A DNA stretch of 64,000 nt from Streptomyces sp. SA15 (GCF_002291145.1 NZ_NTGE01000169.1:33464-97463), one strand, 5' to 3'. Shown: positions 40,501 through 52,833, counted from the stretch's first letter. Notes: generated by a model from the letters alone, not told the origin. A program made the numbers and translations.

Positions 40501-40546
40501 CAGACCCCCGGACCCCCAACCTGAACTGCCTTACGGAGCCTGACAG

Positions 40547-41524
40547 ATGCAGCGTCATCTCATCTCGGCCGCCGACCTCACCCGCGACGACGCCGTCCTG
40601 ATCCTCGACACCGCCGAGGAGATGGCCCGGGTCGCCGACCGGCCGATCAAGAAGTTGCCGACCCTGCGCGGTCGCACCGTCGTGAACCTCTTCTTCGAGG
40701 ACTCGACCCGGACCCGGATCTCCTTCGAGGCCGCCGAGAAGCGGCTGTCCGCGGACGTCATCAACTTCTCCGCCAAGGGATCCAGCGTGTCCAAGGGCGA
40801 GTCCCTGAAGGACACCGCCCAGACCCTGGAGGCCATGGGTGTCGACGCCGTCGTCATCCGGCACGGCGCCTCCGGAGCCCCGTACCGCCTGGCCAACTCG
40901 GGCTGGATCGATGCGGCCGTCATCAACGCCGGCGACGGCACCCACCAGCACCCGACGCAGGCCCTACTGGACGCCTTCACCATGCGCCGCCGCCTGGTCG
41001 GCCGGGACGCCGGGATCGGGCAGGACCTGGCCGGCAAGCGCATCACGATCGTCGGCGACATCCTGCACGGCCGGGTCGCCCGCTCCAACGTCGACCTGCT
41101 GCACACCCTCGGCGCCGAGGTCACCCTCGTCGCGCCGCCCACGCTGCTGCCGATCGGCGTCGAGACCTGGCCCTGCGAGATCTCGTACGACCTCGACAGC
41201 ACACTGCCCAAGTCCGACGCGGTGATGATGCTGCGCGTCCAGCGGGAGCGGATGAACGCCGCCTTCTTCCCGACCGAGCGCGAGTACGCGCGGCGCTACG
41301 GCCTCGACGGCGACCGCATGGCCCGGATGCCCGAGCACGCCATCGTGATGCACCCGGGCCCGATGGTCCGGGGCATGGAGATCACCGCCGAGGTCGCCGA
41401 CTCCGAGCGCTGCACCGCGATCGAGCAGGTCGCCAACGGCGTCTCCACCCGGATGGCCGTGCTCTACCTGCTTCTGGGCGGCAACGAACCCGCCGTCACC
41501 CACACCCGTACCGAGGAGAAGTAA
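40547..41524 (+). CDS. pyrB: Aspartate carbamoyltransferase catalytic subunit
   Basis: 325 residues. The carbamoyl-phosphate loop is FFEDSTRTRISFEAAEKRL, followed by SSVSKGESLKDTAQTLEAMG, VIRHGASGAPYRLAN, NAGDGTHQHPTQALLDAFT and the C-terminal MHPGPMVRGMEI. Joins carbamoyl phosphate to aspartate. No pyrI regulatory subunit is present. ATG 40547 follows ACGGAGCCTGACAG. pyrC follows five bases after the stop. Confidence 0.98.
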   Translation: MQRHLISAADLTRDDAVLILDTAEEMARVADRPIKKLPTLRGRTVVNLFFEDSTRTRISFEAAEKRLSADVINFSAKGSSVSKGESLKDTAQTLEAMGVDAVVIRHGASGAPYRLANSGWIDAAVINAGDGTHQHPTQALLDAFTMRRRLVGRDAGIGQDLAGKRITIVGDILHGRVARSNVDLLHTLGAEVTLVAPPTLLPIGVETWPCEISYDLDSTLPKSDAVMMLRVQRERMNAAFFPTEREYARRYGLDGDRMARMPEHAIVMHPGPMVRGMEITAEVADSERCTAIEQVANGVSTRMAVLYLLLGGNEPAVTHTRTEEK

Positions 41525-41529
41525 GACAG

Positions 41530-42843
41530 ATGAGCAAGATCCTGATCCGTGGTGCGAAGGTGCTCGGCGGCGAGCCGCAGGACGTGCTGATCGACGGGGA
41601 GGTCATCGATGCCGTCGGTACGGGGCTTTCGGATGACGGCGCCGGTCGTGCCGGAGGCGCGCAGGATGTGATCTGTGTCGAGGCCGACGGCAAGGTACTC
41701 CTGCCGGGGCTCGTCGACCTGCACACCCATCTGCGCGAGCCCGGCCGCGAGGACTCCGAGACCGTCCTGACCGGTACCCGGGCGGCCGCGAGCGGCGGCT
41801 ACACCGCCGTGTTCGCCATGGCCAACACCTTCCCCGTCGCCGACACCGCCGGTGTGGTCGAGCAGGTCTACCGGCTCGGTCAGGAGCACGGCTACTGCGA
41901 TGTGCAGCCCATCGGCGCCGTCACCGTCGGCCTGGAGGGCAAGAAGCTGGCCGAGCTGGGCGCCATGCACGAGTCGGCCGCCGGGGTCACCGTCTTCTCC
42001 GACGACGGCAAGTGCGTCGACGACGCGGTGATCATGCGCCGGGCTCTGGAGTACGTGAAGGCCTTCGGCGGGGTCGTCGCCCAGCACGCGCAGGAGCCGC
42101 GGCTGACCGAGGGCGCCCAGATGAACGAGGGCGTGGTCTCCGCCGAACTGGGTCTCGGCGGCTGGCCCGCCGTGGCCGAAGAATCGATCATCGCCCGGGA
42201 TGTCCTGCTCGCCGAGCACGTGGGTTCCCGGGTGCACATCTGCCACCTGTCGACCGCCGGGTCCGTCGAGATCGTGCGCTGGGCGAAGTCCCGCGGCATC
42301 GACGTCACCGCTGAGGTCACCCCGCACCACCTCCTCCTCACCGACGAGCTGGTGCGGACGTACAACCCGGTCTTCAAGGTGAACCCGCCGCTGCGCACCG
42401 AGCGTGACGTGCTCGCGCTGCGCGAGGCGCTCGCCGACGGCACGATCGACATCGTCGCCACCGACCACGCCCCCCACCCGCACGAGGACAAGGACTGCGA
42501 GTGGGCCGCCGCCGCCATGGGCATGGTCGGCCTGGAGACCGCCCTGTCGGTGGTGCAGGAGACGATGGTGGACACCGGGCTGCTCGACTGGGCCGGCGTG
42601 GCCGACCGGATGTCCTTCACGCCCGCGCGGATCGGACGGGCGAAGGGCCACGGCCGCCCCGTCTCGGCTGGTGAGCCCGCCAACATCATGCTCGTCGACA
42701 CGGCATACCGTGGTGCAGTGGACCCCGCGGTCTTCGCCTCGCGCAGCCGCAACACCCCGTACCTGGGTCGCGAGCTGCCGGGCCGTGTCACGCACACGTG
42801 GCTCCGGGGCAAGGCCACGCTCGTCGACGGGAAGCTCACGTGA
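41530..42843 (+). CDS. pyrC: Dihydroorotase
   Basis: 437 residues, class I amidohydrolase. Metal ligands are in the PGLVDLHTHLREPGRED signature, HICHLSTAGSVEIVRWAK and EVTPHHLLLTDE, with IVATDHAPHPHEDKD carrying the catalytic Asp. It cyclises carbamoyl aspartate to dihydroorotate. The stop overlaps the following GTG start. Confidence 0.97.
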   Translation: MSKILIRGAKVLGGEPQDVLIDGEVIDAVGTGLSDDGAGRAGGAQDVICVEADGKVLLPGLVDLHTHLREPGREDSETVLTGTRAAASGGYTAVFAMANTFPVADTAGVVEQVYRLGQEHGYCDVQPIGAVTVGLEGKKLAELGAMHESAAGVTVFSDDGKCVDDAVIMRRALEYVKAFGGVVAQHAQEPRLTEGAQMNEGVVSAELGLGGWPAVAEESIIARDVLLAEHVGSRVHICHLSTAGSVEIVRWAKSRGIDVTAEVTPHHLLLTDELVRTYNPVFKVNPPLRTERDVLALREALADGTIDIVATDHAPHPHEDKDCEWAAAAMGMVGLETALSVVQETMVDTGLLDWAGVADRMSFTPARIGRAKGHGRPVSAGEPANIMLVDTAYRGAVDPAVFASRSRNTPYLGRELPGRVTHTWLRGKATLVDGKLT

Positions 42844-43433
42844 CACCTGCAACTCTGCTCGCCGCCGGACTCGCGACCGGACTCGCGGCCGAAGAGAAGT
42901 CGGCCGAAGTGACCGACTGGGCCGCCCGCATCGGCTGGCTCGTCGGACTCGCGCTCTTCGTCGCGCTCGTCTACTGGCTGATGCGCGAGGGCTGGAAATG
43001 GCGCGGCACGCTCCAGGGCGACCTCCCGGAGCTGCCCACCGCGCCGGAAGCGCCGGGTGAAGCGAAACTGACGATGAGCGGCCGCTACCACGGCTCCACC
43101 ACCGCCGGGCAGTGGCTGGACCGCATCGTGGCGCACGGCCTGGGCACCCGCAGCCGGGTCGAGCTCACGCTGACGGACGCGGGACTGGACGTCGTACGCC
43201 CCGGCGCCACCGACTTCTTCGTCCCCACCGCCGCGCTGCGCGAGGCCCGGCTCGACAAGGGCATCGCCGGCAAGGTCCTGACCGAGGGCGGGCTGCTCGT
43301 GGTGACCTGGGCGCACGGCGAGCGGCTGATCGACTCCGGGTTCCGCTCCGACCACGCGGCCGAGCACAACGAGTGGGTCGACGTCATTAACTCCATGATC
43401 AAAACAACCACCACGGAAGGCGCCGAACGATGA
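42840..43433 (+). CDS. PH-like-domain membrane protein embedded in the pyr operon
   Basis: 197 residues from GTG 42840, overlapping pyrC by four bases and carA by four. One membrane helix (IGWLVGLALFVALVYWLM, about 29-46), then a soluble beta-rich domain (KLTMSGRYHGSTTAGQWLDRIVAHGLGTRSRVELTLTDAGLDVVRPGATDFFVP) resembling bacterial PH-like domains. No catalytic motif. The tight overlaps on both sides mean it is made together with the pyrimidine enzymes, but I know of no established link. Confidence 0.8.
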   Translation: MTPATLLAAGLATGLAAEEKSAEVTDWAARIGWLVGLALFVALVYWLMREGWKWRGTLQGDLPELPTAPEAPGEAKLTMSGRYHGSTTAGQWLDRIVAHGLGTRSRVELTLTDAGLDVVRPGATDFFVPTAALREARLDKGIAGKVLTEGGLLVVTWAHGERLIDSGFRSDHAAEHNEWVDVINSMIKTTTTEGAER

Positions 43434-44579
43434 CGACCTCCACAAGGGGAGCCACCAAGACTCCCGCCGTACTCGTCCTGGAGGACGGCCGGATCTTCCG
43501 CGGCCGTGCCTACGGGGCCGTGGGGGTGACCTTCGGCGAGGCCGTGTTCTCCACCGGCATGACCGGCTACCAGGAGACCCTCACCGACCCGTCGTACCAC
43601 CGCCAGGTCGTCGTGATGACCGCCCCGCACATCGGCAACACCGGCGTCAACGACGAGGACCCCGAGTCGAAGCGGATCTGGGTCTCGGGCTATGTCGTAC
43701 GGGACCCCGCGCGCGTGCCCTCCAACTGGCGCTCCCGGCGCTCGCTGGACGAGGAGCTGGCCCAGCAGGGCGTCGTCGGCATCTCCGGCATCGACACCCG
43801 CGCCCTGACCCGGCATCTGCGCGAACGCGGCGCCATGCGCGTCGGCATCTTCTCCGGCGCCGCGCTGCCCGACGAGGGCACCATGCTCACCGAGGTGCGC
43901 CAGGCCCCCGAGATGAAGGGAGCGAACCTCTCCGCGGAGGTCGCCACCAAGGAGCCGTACGTCGTCCCAGCGATCGGTGAGAAGAAGTTCACCGTCGCCG
44001 CCGTCGACCTCGGCATCAAGGGCATGACCCCGCACCGGATGGCCGAGCGCGGCATCGAGGTGCACGTGCTGCCGGCGACGGCGAGCGTCGAGGACGTCTA
44101 CGCCGTCCAGCCCGACGGCGTGTTCTTCTCCAACGGGCCGGGCGACCCGGCCACCGCCGACCACCCGGTCTCCGTCATGCAGGCCGTCCTGGAGCGCGGC
44201 ACCCCGCTGTTCGGCATCTGCTTCGGCAACCAGATCCTGGGACGGGCGCTGGGCTTCGGCACGTACAAGCTGAAGTACGGCCACCGCGGCATCAACCAGC
44301 CGGTGCAGGACCGTACGACCGGCAAGGTCGAGGTCACCGCGCACAACCACGGCTTCGCCGTCGACGCCCCGCTCGACAAGGTCTCCGAGACTCCCTACGG
44401 CCGCGCCGAGGTCTCCCACGTCTGCCTCAACGACAACGTGGTGGAGGGGCTGCAGCTCCTGGACCGCCCGGCCTTCAGCGTCCAGTACCACCCCGAAGCG
44501 GCAGCCGGCCCGCACGACGCCGCCTACCTGTTCGACCGCTTCACGTCTTTGATGAGCACAGTCCTGATGGAGGGCCAGC

Positions 44580-44587
<8 letters not shown>
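43430..44587 (+). CDS. carA: Carbamoyl-phosphate synthase small (glutaminase) subunit
   Basis: 385 residues. The N-terminal CPSase domain (LVLEDGRIFRGRAYGAVGVTFGEAVFSTGMTGYQETLTDPSY) is followed by a class I glutaminase: FFSNGPGDPAT, nucleophile Cys in LFGICFGNQILGRALG, and the His/Glu pair in VQYHPEAAAGPHDA. It supplies ammonia to CarB. It overlaps the upstream membrane-protein gene and carB by a few bases, so translation is coupled through the operon. Confidence 0.98.
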
Positions 44588-47888
<3,301 letters not shown>

Positions 47889-47895
47889 CAGCCTT

Positions 47896-47923
47896 GAGGG
47901 GGACACCGGAAGGTGTCCCCCTC
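47896..47923 (+). terminator. Hairpin between carB and pyrD
   Basis: GAGGGGGACACC (47896-47907) pairs perfectly with GGTGTCCCCCTC (47912-47923) around a four-base loop, followed by TTCGTGA. It lies between carB and pyrD, whose start is 17 bases downstream. It may be a partial terminator or stability element lowering pyrDF relative to carAB. Confidence 0.65.
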
Positions 47924-47940
47924 TTCGTGAGGACACAGAG

Positions 47941-49047
47941 ATGTACAAACTCTTCTTCCGTCTGGTTTTCACCCGGATGGACCCTGAGGAGGCCCATTAC
48001 CTGGCCTTCCGCTGGATCCGACTCGCCGTCAGGATCCCCGTCCTGCGGACGTTCGTCGCCGCCGTTCTCGCGCCCCGCCACAAGGAACTGCGCACCGAGG
48101 CCTTCGGGCTGCGGATGCACGGGCCGTTCGGGCTCGCCGCCGGCTTCGACAAGAACGCCGTCGCGGTCGACGGCATGGCGATGCTCGGCTTCGACCACGT
48201 CGAGATCGGCACGGTCACGGGGGAGCCGCAGCCCGGCAATCCCAAGAAGCGGCTGTTCCGGCTCGTGAAGGACCGGGCGCTGATCAACCGCATGGGCTTC
48301 AACAACGAGGGCTCGCTGGCCGTCGCCGCCCGCCTGGCCTCGCGTGAGCCGGTCTTCAAGACCGTCGTCGGCGTGAACATCGGCAAGACCAAGGTCGTCC
48401 CGGAGGCCGAAGCCGTCGTCGACTACGTGAAGTCGGCCGAGCGGCTGGCGCCGTACGCCGACTACCTGGTCGTGAACGTCTCCTCGCCGAACACGCCGGG
48501 TCTGCGCAATCTGCAGGCCACCGAGGCGCTGCGCCCCCTGCTGAGGGGCGTCCGCGAGGCCGCTGACAGCATGGTGACCGACCGCCGCGTCCCGTTGCTC
48601 GTGAAGATCGCGCCGGACCTCGCCGACGAGGACATCGACGCGGTGGCGGATCTGGCTGTCGAGCTCGGCCTGGACGGGATCATCGCCACCAACACGACCA
48701 TCGCGCGCGAGGAGCTCGGTTTGAAATCCGAACCCTCCCTGGTCAAGGAGGCCGGCGGCCTGTCCGGCGCGCCCTTGAAGGCGCGCTCCCTTCAGGTGCT
48801 GCGGCGCCTCTACGCGCGCGTGGGTGGCCGGATCACCCTGGTCGGGGTCGGCGGCATCGAGAACGCCGAGGACGCCTGGCAGCGCATCCTGGCGGGCGCC
48901 ACGTTGGTCCAGGGCTACAGCGCCTTCATCTACGAGGGGCCGCTCTGGGCTCGCGCCATCCACAAGGGGCTCGCCGCGCGCCTTCGTACGAGCCCGTACG
49001 CCACCCTCGCCGACGCGGTCGGCGCCGACGTGAGGAAGACGGCATGA
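47941..49047 (+). CDS. pyrD: Quinone-dependent dihydroorotate dehydrogenase (class 2)
   Basis: 368 residues. The hydrophobic N-terminal extension (YKLFFRLVFTRMDPEEAHYLAFRWIRLA) binds the membrane and quinone as in class 2 enzymes. FMN sites are GLAAGFDKNAVAVDGM, NRMGFNNEG, NVSSPNTPGLRNLQ (with the catalytic Ser) and LVGVGGIENAEDAWQRILAGATLVQGYSAF. It oxidises dihydroorotate to orotate. Its stop overlaps pyrF (ATGA). Confidence 0.97.
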   Translation: MYKLFFRLVFTRMDPEEAHYLAFRWIRLAVRIPVLRTFVAAVLAPRHKELRTEAFGLRMHGPFGLAAGFDKNAVAVDGMAMLGFDHVEIGTVTGEPQPGNPKKRLFRLVKDRALINRMGFNNEGSLAVAARLASREPVFKTVVGVNIGKTKVVPEAEAVVDYVKSAERLAPYADYLVVNVSSPNTPGLRNLQATEALRPLLRGVREAADSMVTDRRVPLLVKIAPDLADEDIDAVADLAVELGLDGIIATNTTIAREELGLKSEPSLVKEAGGLSGAPLKARSLQVLRRLYARVGGRITLVGVGGIENAEDAWQRILAGATLVQGYSAFIYEGPLWARAIHKGLAARLRTSPYATLADAVGADVRKTA

Positions 49048-49883
49048 CTGAGCCCTTCGGCGCACGCCTGCGCCGCGCCATGGACGAGCGCGGCCCCTTG
49101 TGCGTCGGCATCGACCCCCACGCGTCCCTGCTCGCCGAGTGGGGTCTGGGCGACGACGTCGCCGGCCTGGAGCGGTTCAGCCGGACCGTTGTCGAGGCGA
49201 TGGCCGACCGGGTCGCCGTCCTCAAGCCGCAGAGCGCGTTCTTCGAGCGCTTCGGGTCGCGGGGCGTCGCCGTACTGGAGAAGTCGGTCGAGGAGGCCCG
49301 GGCGGCCGGTGCGCTGGTCGTGATGGACGCCAAACGCGGCGACATCGGCTCGACCATGGCCGCGTATGCCGAGTCCTACCTTCTGAAGGACGCCCCGCTG
49401 TTCTCGGACGCCCTGACCGTCTCGCCGTATCTCGGCTACGGGTCGCTCTCGCCCGCGGTGGCGCTCGCGCGGGAGAACGGCGCGGGGCTGTTCGTGCTCG
49501 CGCTGACCTCCAACCCGGAGGGCGGCGAGGTCCAGCACGCCGTACGGGCCGACGGGCGCACTGTCGGCGCGACCATACTGGCCCACCTGTCCGACGAGAA
49601 CGCGGGAGAGGAGCCCCTGGGCTCCTTCGGGGCGGTCGTGGGCGCCACGCTCGGCGATCTCTCGTCGTACGACCTGGACATCAACGGGCCGCTGCTGGCA
49701 CCCGGCATCGGTGCCCAGGGGGCGACGCCCGCGGATCTTCCCGGGGTGTTCGGCGCGGCCGTGCGCAACGTCGTGCCGAACGTCAGCCGGGGTGTTTTGC
49801 GTCACGGTCCCGATGTGGTCGCACTGCGCGGCGCCGCGGACCGTTTCGCGGAGGAGATCCGGGCCGCGGTGGCCGCCGCCTGA
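49044..49883 (+). CDS. pyrF: Orotidine 5'-phosphate decarboxylase (type 2)
   Basis: 279 residues, TIM barrel. LCVGIDPHASLLAEWGL opens the barrel, VVMDAKRGDIGSTMAAYAESYL carries the catalytic Asp-x-Lys-x-x-Asp array of the PyrF group 2 subfamily, and the phosphate end has LLAPGIGAQGATPADLPGVFG. It makes UMP. Last gene of the operon. Confidence 0.96.
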   Translation: MTEPFGARLRRAMDERGPLCVGIDPHASLLAEWGLGDDVAGLERFSRTVVEAMADRVAVLKPQSAFFERFGSRGVAVLEKSVEEARAAGALVVMDAKRGDIGSTMAAYAESYLLKDAPLFSDALTVSPYLGYGSLSPAVALARENGAGLFVLALTSNPEGGEVQHAVRADGRTVGATILAHLSDENAGEEPLGSFGAVVGATLGDLSSYDLDINGPLLAPGIGAQGATPADLPGVFGAAVRNVVPNVSRGVLRHGPDVVALRGAADRFAEEIRAAVAAA

Positions 49884-50170
49884 GCCGTACCGGGCCGCTG
49901 CGGGCCCTCGCGGGAGACCTCCGATGAGTGGCTCGCGGCCCACTTGAGTCTGAATACATCCTCAAATCCGGGGCAGAATGTCTGAAATGTCCGGCCTGGC
50001 GGAGGCTGACCAGGACTTTTCCGCTGTTCTCGCTGACTCTGGCGGACTTGGCCGCTAGTCTCCGACGAGAGTGAACGGGCAAGCGTGTTGCTCGTAGCTC
50101 CCCAGGTGTGGGGCGACTAGGTTCCTCACCGGTCCGTATCCGACAGTTCGACATCCGAGGTGACGTAGGC
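49884..50170 (+). promoter_or_regulatory. Upstream region and candidate promoter of sihF
   Basis: 287 bases, partly less GC-rich than its surroundings. CTGACT (50033-50038), 17 bases, then TAGTCT (50056-50061) is a plausible promoter, giving a leader of about 105 bases. The leader contains the small stem CCCC-AGGT-GTGGGG near 50100-50111. A Shine-Dalgarno-like GAGGTGACG precedes the start. No gene is seen. Confidence 0.5.
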
Positions 50171-50494
50171 GTGGCTCTTCCGCCCCTTACCCCTGAACAG
50201 CGCGCAGCCGCGCTCGAAAAGGCCGCCGCGGCTCGCCGGGAGCGGGCCGAGGTCAAGAATCGACTCAAGCACTCCGGCGCCTCCCTGCACGAGGTCATCA
50301 AGCAGGGCCAGGAGAACGACGTCATCGGCAAGATGAAGGTCTCCGCGCTGCTCGAGTCCCTGCCGGGCGTGGGCAAGGTCCGCGCCAAGCAGATCATGGA
50401 GCGACTCGGCATCTCCGAGAGCCGCCGCGTGCGCGGCCTCGGCTCCAACCAGATCGCTTCCCTGGAGCGTGAGTTCGGCAGCACCGGCTCCTGA
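50171..50494 (+). CDS. sihF: Streptomyces integration host factor sIHF
   Basis: 107 residues, the length of S. coelicolor sIHF. The basic N-terminal helix (LTPEQRAAALEKAAAARRERAEVKNRLKHS) is followed by a helix-two-turn-helix fold with the DNA-binding VSALLESLPGVGKVRAKQIMERLGISESRRVRGLG. It compacts the nucleoid, affects topology, and influences sporulation and antibiotic production. GTG 50171 gives MALPPLTPEQ, the known start. gmk follows. Confidence 0.97.
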   Translation: MALPPLTPEQRAAALEKAAAARRERAEVKNRLKHSGASLHEVIKQGQENDVIGKMKVSALLESLPGVGKVRAKQIMERLGISESRRVRGLGSNQIASLEREFGSTGS

Positions 50495-50496
50495 AT

Positions 50497-50532
50497 CCGG
50501 GCACTCCGGGCAGGAGTCCCGGGCACTCCGGG
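50497..50532. repeat. Duplicated 14-base unit and small hairpin between sihF and gmk
   Basis: CCGGGCACTCCGGG occurs at 50497-50510 and 50519-50532. Between them ACTCC (50503-50507) can pair with GGAGT (50513-50517). It sits just after the sihF stop and may be its terminator. Confidence 0.5.
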
Positions 50533-50552
50533 ATTGCTGGAATAATCGCTGC

Positions 50553-51110
50553 ATGAGTGAACGTCCGCGGCTGACCGTGCTCTCCGGCCCCTCCGGGGTC
50601 GGCAAGAGCACGGTCGTCGCCCATATGCGCAAGGAACACCCCGAGGTCTGGCTCTCGGTGTCGGCGACGACCCGCAAGCCACGCCCCGGCGAGAAGCACG
50701 GCGTCCAGTACTTCTTCGTCACCGACGAGGAGATGGACAAGCTGATCGCCAACGGTGAGCTGCTGGAGTGGGCCGAGTTCGCCGGCAACCGCTACGGCAC
50801 GCCGCGCGCGGCCGTGCTGGAGCGGCTGGAGGCGGGTGAGCCCGTCCTTCTGGAGATCGACCTCCAGGGTGCCCGGCAGGTCCGCGAGTCCATGGCGGAC
50901 GCTCAGCTGGTGTTCCTGGCTCCTCCCTCCTGGGAGGAGCTCGTGCGCAGACTCACCGGGCGGGGCACCGAGCCGCCCGAGGTGATCGAGCGCCGTCTTG
51001 ACGCGGCGAAGGTCGAACTCGCGGCCGAGCCGGAGTTCGACGTGACCTTGGTCAACACCTCCGTCGAGGACGTGGCACGTGAGCTGCTAGCCTTGATGGA
51101 TGTTGTGTGA
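50553..51110 (+). CDS. gmk: Guanylate kinase
   Basis: 185 residues. The P-loop is SGPSGVGKSTVV, GMP-binding VSATTRKPRPGE and GVQYFFVTDEEM, and the core AEFAGNRYGTP with LLEIDLQGARQV. It converts GMP to GDP and so also feeds (p)ppGpp synthesis. ATG 50553 gives the family length. No Shine-Dalgarno is visible; AATAAT (50541-50546) lies six bases upstream and could be a -10 of a leaderless transcript. Confidence 0.96.
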   Translation: MSERPRLTVLSGPSGVGKSTVVAHMRKEHPEVWLSVSATTRKPRPGEKHGVQYFFVTDEEMDKLIANGELLEWAEFAGNRYGTPRAAVLERLEAGEPVLLEIDLQGARQVRESMADAQLVFLAPPSWEELVRRLTGRGTEPPEVIERRLDAAKVELAAEPEFDVTLVNTSVEDVARELLALMDVV

Positions 51111-51131
51111 TCACGAGTGATGTGATCACGA
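51107..51131. promoter_or_regulatory. Two direct copies of GTGATCACGA upstream of rpoZ
   Basis: GTGATCACGA at 51107-51116 and again at 51122-51131, each containing the perfect palindrome GTGATCAC, repeated with a 15-base period and joined by GTGAT. The first overlaps the gmk stop codon. A tandem palindrome 33-57 bases before the rpoZ start looks like a cooperative operator. The regulator is unknown. Confidence 0.5.
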
Positions 51132-51163
51132 CCGATCTTTTCCCATCCATCGGAAGGTAGAGC

Positions 51164-51436
51164 GTGTCCTCTTCCATCTCCGCGCCCGAGGGCATCATCA
51201 ACCCGCCGATCGACGAGCTCCTCGAGGCCACCGACTCGAAGTACAGCCTCGTGATCTACGCGGCCAAGCGGGCCCGCCAGATCAACGCGTACTACTCGCA
51301 GCTCGGCGAGGGCCTCCTCGAGTACGTCGGTCCGCTCGTCGACACCCACGTCCACGAGAAGCCGCTGTCGATCGCCCTGCGCGAGATCAACGCGGGTCTG
51401 CTGACGTCCGAGGCTGTCGAGGGCCCGGCCCAGTAA
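51164..51436 (+). CDS. rpoZ: RNA polymerase omega subunit
   Basis: 90 residues. GIINPPIDELLEATDSKYSLVIYAAKRARQINAYYSQL is the actinobacterial omega core, and DTHVHEKPLSIALREINAGLL the C-terminal part. Omega helps beta-prime fold and join the core enzyme. GTG 51164 follows GGAAGGTAGAGC. A strong terminator follows, so rpoZ ends its transcription unit. Confidence 0.97.
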   Translation: MSSSISAPEGIINPPIDELLEATDSKYSLVIYAAKRARQINAYYSQLGEGLLEYVGPLVDTHVHEKPLSIALREINAGLLTSEAVEGPAQ

Positions 51437-51461
51437 TATTTTCGGTTTGAGGTTGGCTTTT

Positions 51462-51496
51462 CCACAGGCCCGGCAGCGCGACTGCCGGGCCTGTGG
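51462..51496 (+). terminator. Terminator after rpoZ
   Basis: A perfect 15-base stem, CCACAGGCCCGGCAG (51462-51476) with CTGCCGGGCCTGTGG (51482-51496), loop five bases. T-rich sequence lies before rather than after it, as in many streptomycete terminators. Confidence 0.9.
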
Positions 51497-51573
51497 TGTG
51501 TAGTGGACTCGTACGCCGGGAGCCGCGGCGTACGTTTCCGAGGTGCTGCGTTTCCGAGGTGCGGGGAGAGACG

Positions 51574-52776
51574 GTGGACAAGCCGAAGGTCGTTCTGGGG
51601 GTCAGCGGTGGCATCGCCGCGTACAAGGCCTGTGAGCTGCTGCGACGGCTGACGGAGTCGGGGCATGACGTCCGCGTCGTCCCCACCGCCTCCGCGCTGC
51701 ACTTCGTCGGCGCCGCCACCTGGTCCGCCCTCTCCGGCAACCCCGTCTCGACCGAGGTGTGGGACGACGTCCACGAGGTCCCGCACGTCCGCATCGGCCA
51801 GCACGCCGACCTGGTGATCGTCGCCCCGGCCACCGCGGACACGCTCGCGAAGGCCGCCCACGGCCTCGCCGACGACCTCCTCACCAACACCCTGCTCACC
51901 GCCCGCTGCCCGGTGGTCTTCGCCCCCGCGATGCACACCGAGATGTGGGAACACCCGGCCACCCAGGAGAACGTGGCGACGCTGCGCCGCCGCGGCGCCG
52001 TCGTCATCGAGCCGGCCGTCGGCCGTCTCACCGGCGTCGACACGGGCAAGGGCCGGCTGCCCGAGCCGGCCGAGATCTTCGAGGTCTGCCGCCGCGTCCT
52101 CGCGCGTGGCGTCACCGAGCCGGACCTCAACGGCCGGCACGTCGTCGTCAGCGCCGGCGGCACCCGAGAGCCCCTCGACCCCGTCCGCTTCCTCGGTAAC
52201 CGCTCCTCCGGCAAGCAGGGCTACGCCCTCGCCCGCACCGCCGCCGCGCGGGGCGCCCGCGTCACGCTGATCGCGGCGAACACCGGCCTGCCGGACCCGG
52301 CCGGCGTGGATGTCGTCCCGGTCGGCACGGCCGTGCAGATGCGTGAGGCGGTCCTGAAGGCCGCCGCGGACGCCGGCGCGGTCGTGATGGCCGCAGCGGT
52401 CGCCGACTTCCGCCCGGCGACGTACGCGTCCGGGAAGATCAAGAAGCAGGACGCCCAGGACCCGGACCCCATCGTCCTCGTACGGAATCCGGACATCCTC
52501 GCGGAGATCTCGGCCGACCGCGCACGGCCGGGGCAAGTGATCGTCGGCTTCGCCGCCGAGACGGACGATGTACTGGCCAACGGCCGGAAGAAGCTTCAGC
52601 GAAAGGGTTGTGACCTGCTCGTGGTGAACGAGGTGGGGGAGCGCAAGACGTTCGGCTCCGAGGAGAACGAGGCGCTGGTGCTGGGCGCCGACGGCAGTGA
52701 GACCCCGGTCCCGCACGGCCCGAAGGAAGCACTGGCCGAAACTGTGTGGGACTTGGTGGTGAAACGCCTGAGGTGA
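51574..52776 (+). CDS. coaBC: Bifunctional phosphopantothenoylcysteine decarboxylase / phosphopantothenate-cysteine ligase
   Basis: 400 residues. The N-terminal HFCD flavoprotein (CoaC) has VVLGVSGGIAAYKACELLRRL, a His in WDDVHEVPHVRIGQHADLVIVAPATADTLAKAAHGLADDLL, and the PAMHTEMW motif. The C-terminal CoaB half has VVVSAGGTREPLDPVRFLGNRSSGKQGYALARTAAARGA and AAAVADFRPA, ending with the lysine-containing KIKKQ loop. Together they make 4'-phosphopantetheine for coenzyme A. GTG 51574 follows GGGGAGAGAC. Confidence 0.97.
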   Translation: MDKPKVVLGVSGGIAAYKACELLRRLTESGHDVRVVPTASALHFVGAATWSALSGNPVSTEVWDDVHEVPHVRIGQHADLVIVAPATADTLAKAAHGLADDLLTNTLLTARCPVVFAPAMHTEMWEHPATQENVATLRRRGAVVIEPAVGRLTGVDTGKGRLPEPAEIFEVCRRVLARGVTEPDLNGRHVVVSAGGTREPLDPVRFLGNRSSGKQGYALARTAAARGARVTLIAANTGLPDPAGVDVVPVGTAVQMREAVLKAAADAGAVVMAAAVADFRPATYASGKIKKQDAQDPDPIVLVRNPDILAEISADRARPGQVIVGFAAETDDVLANGRKKLQRKGCDLLVVNEVGERKTFGSEENEALVLGADGSETPVPHGPKEALAETVWDLVVKRLR

Positions 52777-52818
52777 ATGTTTCCTTCAGCACAAGGATCG
52801 TTCGCGCCACGCAGATTG

Positions 52819-52833
52819 AGGGGCGACGCCCCT
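52819..52833 (+). terminator. Small hairpin between coaBC and metK
   Basis: AGGGGC (52819-52824) with GCCCCT (52828-52833), a three-base loop, 43 bases after the coaBC stop. It may end the coaBC transcript. The rest of the 238-base gap holds TAAACT (52929-52934), a candidate -10 for metK. I do not recognise a SAM riboswitch here. Confidence 0.35.
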
